Below are positions 19,402-21,893 of a stretch of 21,893 bases of DNA, one piece after another (position 1 is the stretch's first letter; every line of letters starts with the position of its first letter). The DNA is from Pseudomonadota bacterium. Its GTDB lineage: Bacteria > Pseudomonadota > Gammaproteobacteria > Burkholderiales > Ferrovaceae. The translations under genes were made by a program, and so were the position numbers. The notes beneath the pieces are model-generated. The model had not been told where the DNA came from, made no database searches, and saw nothing but the letters and a program-made list of their open reading frames with translations. The stretch lies in the NCBI GenBank assembly GCA_021828745.1, contig JAJZDE010000014.1, positions 1-21,893 on the forward strand, written 5' to 3'.

Positions 19402-20355
19402 TCATTTTTGAAGTGCCGCAGTCAATTCAGGGACCAGAACGTTCAAATCCCCCACCAGTCCATAATCGGCCACAGTAAAGATGGGGGCATCCGGATCCTT
19501 GTTGATGGCCACGATAACCCGGGAAGTCTGCATGCCTGCCAGGTGCTGAATGGCGCCTGAAATACCGATGGCAATATAGAGGTCCGGGGCGACCACCTTA
19601 CCGGTCTGACCCACCTGGACATCATTGGGCGCATACCCCAGGTCCACGGCGGCTCGGGATGCGCCCAGTGCAGCGTTCAACTCGTCTGCCAATGGCCCCA
19701 GCAAAGCCTCGTAATGTTCGGCACTTCCCAGACCGCGCCCACCGGATACCACGACCCGGGCATTCTCCAGGGAGGGACGACCTTCCTGTACATGCGTGTG
19801 CACGGCAATTCGGGTTGACTGCGGCAGCGCTTCGGGACAAGGCAAATTTTCCACCGCAACCGGATCCGCCCCCTCCCCCTCCACCCCCGGAAAAGCCGTG
19901 CTGCGCACCGTCACCAATTTGAGGGGTTCGGGACAGCATACCGTTGCCCAGACGCTCCCGGCGTAAATCGGTCGGACAAAGGTATCCGAAGATTCCACGC
20001 CCACGATATCGCTGACCATGGCCACATCTTCCAGTGCCGCCAGACGCGGCATCCAGTTCTTGCCAATGACCGTCGCGGCAGTCAGGATGTGCGTATATTG
20101 ACGCGCCAGCGGTTGCACCAGGGCGCAGAGCATTTCCGCCAGTCCATCCGCAAGAGTCGGCCCTACCCCATTCAGAACCCGACGAATCCCCGGTAAACGC
20201 CGGGCCTCGGCCACGGCGAAGGTTGTATCGCCCCCCCAGACCAGTACATCGATCTCCCCTTCCAGGGATCTGGCCGCCGTAAGCAGAGAACGAATGGAGG
20301 ATTTCAAATGACCTTCAGAACCCAATTCAGCGACCAGTAAAATTCGGTTTTCCAT
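19402..20355 (-). CDS. etfA: Electron transfer flavoprotein alpha subunit
   Basis: FAD-carrying subunit (317 aa) of the soluble heterodimeric ETF, which passes electrons from acyl-CoA and related dehydrogenases to ETF-ubiquinone oxidoreductase. The C-terminal FAD domain is clear: VVSGGRGLGSAE (202-213), QVGQTGKVVAPDLYIAIGIS (247-266), GAIQHLAGMQ and NKDPDAPIF. The N-terminal part has the usual alpha/beta fold (MENRILLVAELGSEGHLK). It follows etfB by 3 bases in the order normal for proteobacteria. No ferredoxin domain or bifurcation partner is visible, and the genes look like the classical non-bifurcating ETF. Confidence 0.95.
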   Translation of the reverse strand: MENRILLVAELGSEGHLKSSIRSLLTAARSLEGEIDVLVWGGDTTFAVAEARRLPGIRRVLNGVGPTLADGLAEMLCALVQPLARQYTHILTAATVIGKNWMPRLAALEDVAMVSDIVGVESSDTFVRPIYAGSVWATVCCPEPLKLVTVRSTAFPGVEGEGADPVAVENLPCPEALPQSTRIAVHTHVQEGRPSLENARVVVSGGRGLGSAEHYEALLGPLADELNAALGASRAAVDLGYAPNDVQVGQTGKVVAPDLYIAIGISGAIQHLAGMQTSRVIVAINKDPDAPIFTVADYGLVGDLNVLVPELTAALQK

Positions 20356-20358
20356 CGT

Positions 20359-21108
20359 TCAAATCACCTTGGCTTCATTTTTGAGACGCGCCAGCAACGC
20401 GGCAACGGAGTCCACCTTGATGCCGGCGGGGCGTTGCGGCGGTTCCTGGACGCGCAGAGTCTTCAGGCGAGGCGTCACCGTCACCCCCAGTTCCTCGGGG
20501 GTCAGGGTTTCGATCGGTTTTTTCCGGGCCTTCATGATATTGGGCAAGGTGGCGTAACGCGGTTCATTCAGACGCAGGTCCGTCGTAATCACGGCAGGCA
20601 AAAGCAGGCGCAGGGTTTCGGTTCCCCCATCTGTTTCTCGCACCACGTCGACCCTTCCCTCCCCCAACTGTATCTCAGCAGCATTGGTGGCCTGCCCCCA
20701 ATTCAGCAGGGCAGCCAACATTTGCCCGGTCTGGTTTGCATCATCATCGATGGCCTGTTTACCGCAGATCACCAGAGTGGGCGCTTCGCGCAGAACCACT
20801 GCACGCAACAATTTGGCCACGGCCAGAGATTGTAATTCTTCGCTCGAAGAGACCCAGAGCGCCCGGTCAGCGCCCAGAGCAAGAGCGGTACGCAGCCCCT
20901 CCTGAACCGCCGCATCGCCGCAGGAAAGGGCGACCACTTCCGTGGCCTGCCCTGCTTCCTTCAGGCGAATCGCTGCTTCCAGGGCGATTTCGTCAAAGGG
21001 ATTGAGGGACATCTTGAGCCCGGCCAACGCCACACCACTGCCGTCTGCCTTGGCTCTGGCCTTGATGTTGTAGTCCAGAACGCGCTTTACAGGGACCAGT
21101 ATTTTCAT
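20359..21108 (-). CDS. etfB: Electron transfer flavoprotein beta subunit
   Basis: AMP-binding subunit of ETF, 249 aa, the canonical length. It starts MKILVPVKRVLDYNIKARAK and carries MSLNPFDEIALEAAIRLKE. The ETF beta signature VVREADGG-like region reads VVRETDGGTETLRLLLPAVITTDLRLNEPRYA, and PNIMKARKKPIE follows near the end. The frame is open to 21168, but the ATG at 21108 is chosen for the family N-terminus and for AAGGAA (21114-21119) five bases upstream. It is coupled to etfA and lies 34 bases after the thiolase stop. Confidence 0.96.
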   Translation of the reverse strand: MKILVPVKRVLDYNIKARAKADGSGVALAGLKMSLNPFDEIALEAAIRLKEAGQATEVVALSCGDAAVQEGLRTALALGADRALWVSSSEELQSLAVAKLLRAVVLREAPTLVICGKQAIDDDANQTGQMLAALLNWGQATNAAEIQLGEGRVDVVRETDGGTETLRLLLPAVITTDLRLNEPRYATLPNIMKARKKPIETLTPEELGVTVTPRLKTLRVQEPPQRPAGIKVDSVAALLARLKNEAKVI

Positions 21109-21142
21109 GGAATTTCCTTGTACATGACAGGGCAGGATTCTA

Positions 21143-21893
21143 TCATACCCGTTCGAATAGTCCGGCAATCCCCTGCCCCATGCCCACGCACAGCGTCACC
21201 ATGCCATAACGCCCGTTGGTGCGACGTAACCCATGGATCAACGTGGCCGTGCGAATGGCGCCGCTCGCCCCCAGAGGATGGCCAAGCGCAATTGCTCCCC
21301 CGAGTGGGTTGAGTCGAACCGGGTCGAAAGCCAGATTCTTCTGAACCGCCAATACCTGTGCCGCAAAGGCTTCGTTGAGTTCGATCCAGTCCAGTTGCGC
21401 AAGACTGACCCCATGCCGCGACAACAGGGGAGGAACGGCCTTGACGGGACCAATCCCCATGATCTCCGGCGGCACGCCTTTGACAGAAAAACCCAGGACC
21501 CGCGCCAGAGGGGTCAAACCATGGCGGTGTACCGCGTCTTCGCTGGCCAGAATGAGGGCGGCGGCTCCATCCGAGATCTGGCTGCTGTTACCGGCCGTGA
21601 CACTCCCCCGGACATGGAAGGCTGGCTTGAGTCGGGCCAGAATCTCCAGACTGGTATCGGCACGAGGCCCTTCGTCCTGGCGCCACGTTCTCTCCTGTGG
21701 AGTCGTCAGTCCGGTACTCAGATCCAGAGAGTGCTGAAGCAGGGTGACCGGGGTGATTTCTGCCTCAAAAAAACCCTGGCGTTGCGCTTCCAGTGCGCGT
21801 CGGTGCGATTCAAGAGCCACCGTATCCTGTTCCAGTCGGCTGATGTTCCACTGATTCGCCAGATTTTCTGCAGTCGCCCCCATTCCCCAGGCC
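21143..21893 (-). CDS. Thiolase (acetyl-CoA C-acyltransferase family), partial
   Basis: The C-terminal 250 residues of a thiolase; the N-terminus with the first nucleophilic Cys lies beyond the window. The catalytic His is in LGHPLGASG and the second catalytic Cys is in TLCVGMGQG (codon 21188-21190). MGATAENLANQWNISRLEQD, SVTAGNSSQISDGAAALIL and ELNEAFAAQVLAVQ are family signatures. It could be a FadA-like 3-ketoacyl-CoA thiolase or an acetyl-CoA acetyltransferase; sequence of this half does not decide. Its place at the head of etfB-etfA supports a role in acyl-CoA breakdown (inference). Confidence 0.92.
   Translation of the reverse strand, partial: AWGMGATAENLANQWNISRLEQDTVALESHRRALEAQRQGFFEAEITPVTLLQHSLDLSTGLTTPQERTWRQDEGPRADTSLEILARLKPAFHVRGSVTAGNSSQISDGAAALILASEDAVHRHGLTPLARVLGFSVKGVPPEIMGIGPVKAVPPLLSRHGVSLAQLDWIELNEAFAAQVLAVQKNLAFDPVRLNPLGGAIALGHPLGASGAIRTATLIHGLRRTNGRYGMVTLCVGMGQGIAGLFERV

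Overview
The window comes from a Gram-negative proteobacterium. The evidence is an MdtABC-type RND efflux system, an MlaF-type lipid-transport ATPase, an SlyB-like outer-membrane lipoprotein, EttA and dTDP-sugar genes. The gene set and protein style fit a beta- or gammaproteobacterium. The presence of L-aspartate oxidase and an ETF/thiolase block suggests respiratory metabolism. The species cannot be named from the sequence alone. I see no tRNA, rRNA, CRISPR array, insertion sequence or prophage, and the window looks like ordinary, densely packed chromosome.

Layout. Positions 1-4651 (minus strand) hold an RND efflux operon, mdtA-mdtB-mdtC, with mdtC cut by the window edge. Positions 4734-5543 (minus) hold an MlaF-type ABC ATPase without its usual Mla partners. 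It diverges from a 1383-residue SNF2-family ATPase (5700-9851, plus). That gene runs tail-to-tail into ettA (9830-11497, minus). A glycine-zipper lipoprotein gene (11646-12281, plus) ends at a clear intrinsic terminator. It is followed by rfbB-rfbA (12490-14435, plus), the first two steps of dTDP-deoxysugar synthesis. An OmpR-type response regulator (14436-15140, minus) abuts rfbA stop-to-stop and diverges from nadB (15309-16895, plus). nadC-nadA (16903-18853, minus) complete de novo NAD synthesis from aspartate, and panD (19010-19390, plus) diverges from nadC. Positions 19402-21893 (minus) hold a thiolase-etfB-etfA operon, with the thiolase cut by the window edge.

How the genes work together. 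nadB, nadA and nadC cover the path from L-aspartate to nicotinate mononucleotide. panD takes the same amino acid to beta-alanine for pantothenate and CoA, so 15.3-19.4 kb is an aspartate-to-cofactor island. The thiolase and electron-transfer flavoprotein fit acyl-CoA oxidation. RND pump, MlaF, lipoprotein and dTDP-sugar genes all concern the cell envelope.

The oddest points are residue-level: the MlaF homologue has Tyr where the ABC switch histidine is expected, and the response regulator has Asn at the expected phosphoacceptor position. No convincing new multi-gene system is visible. The least explained large object is the roughly 900-residue N-terminal part of the SNF2 protein.
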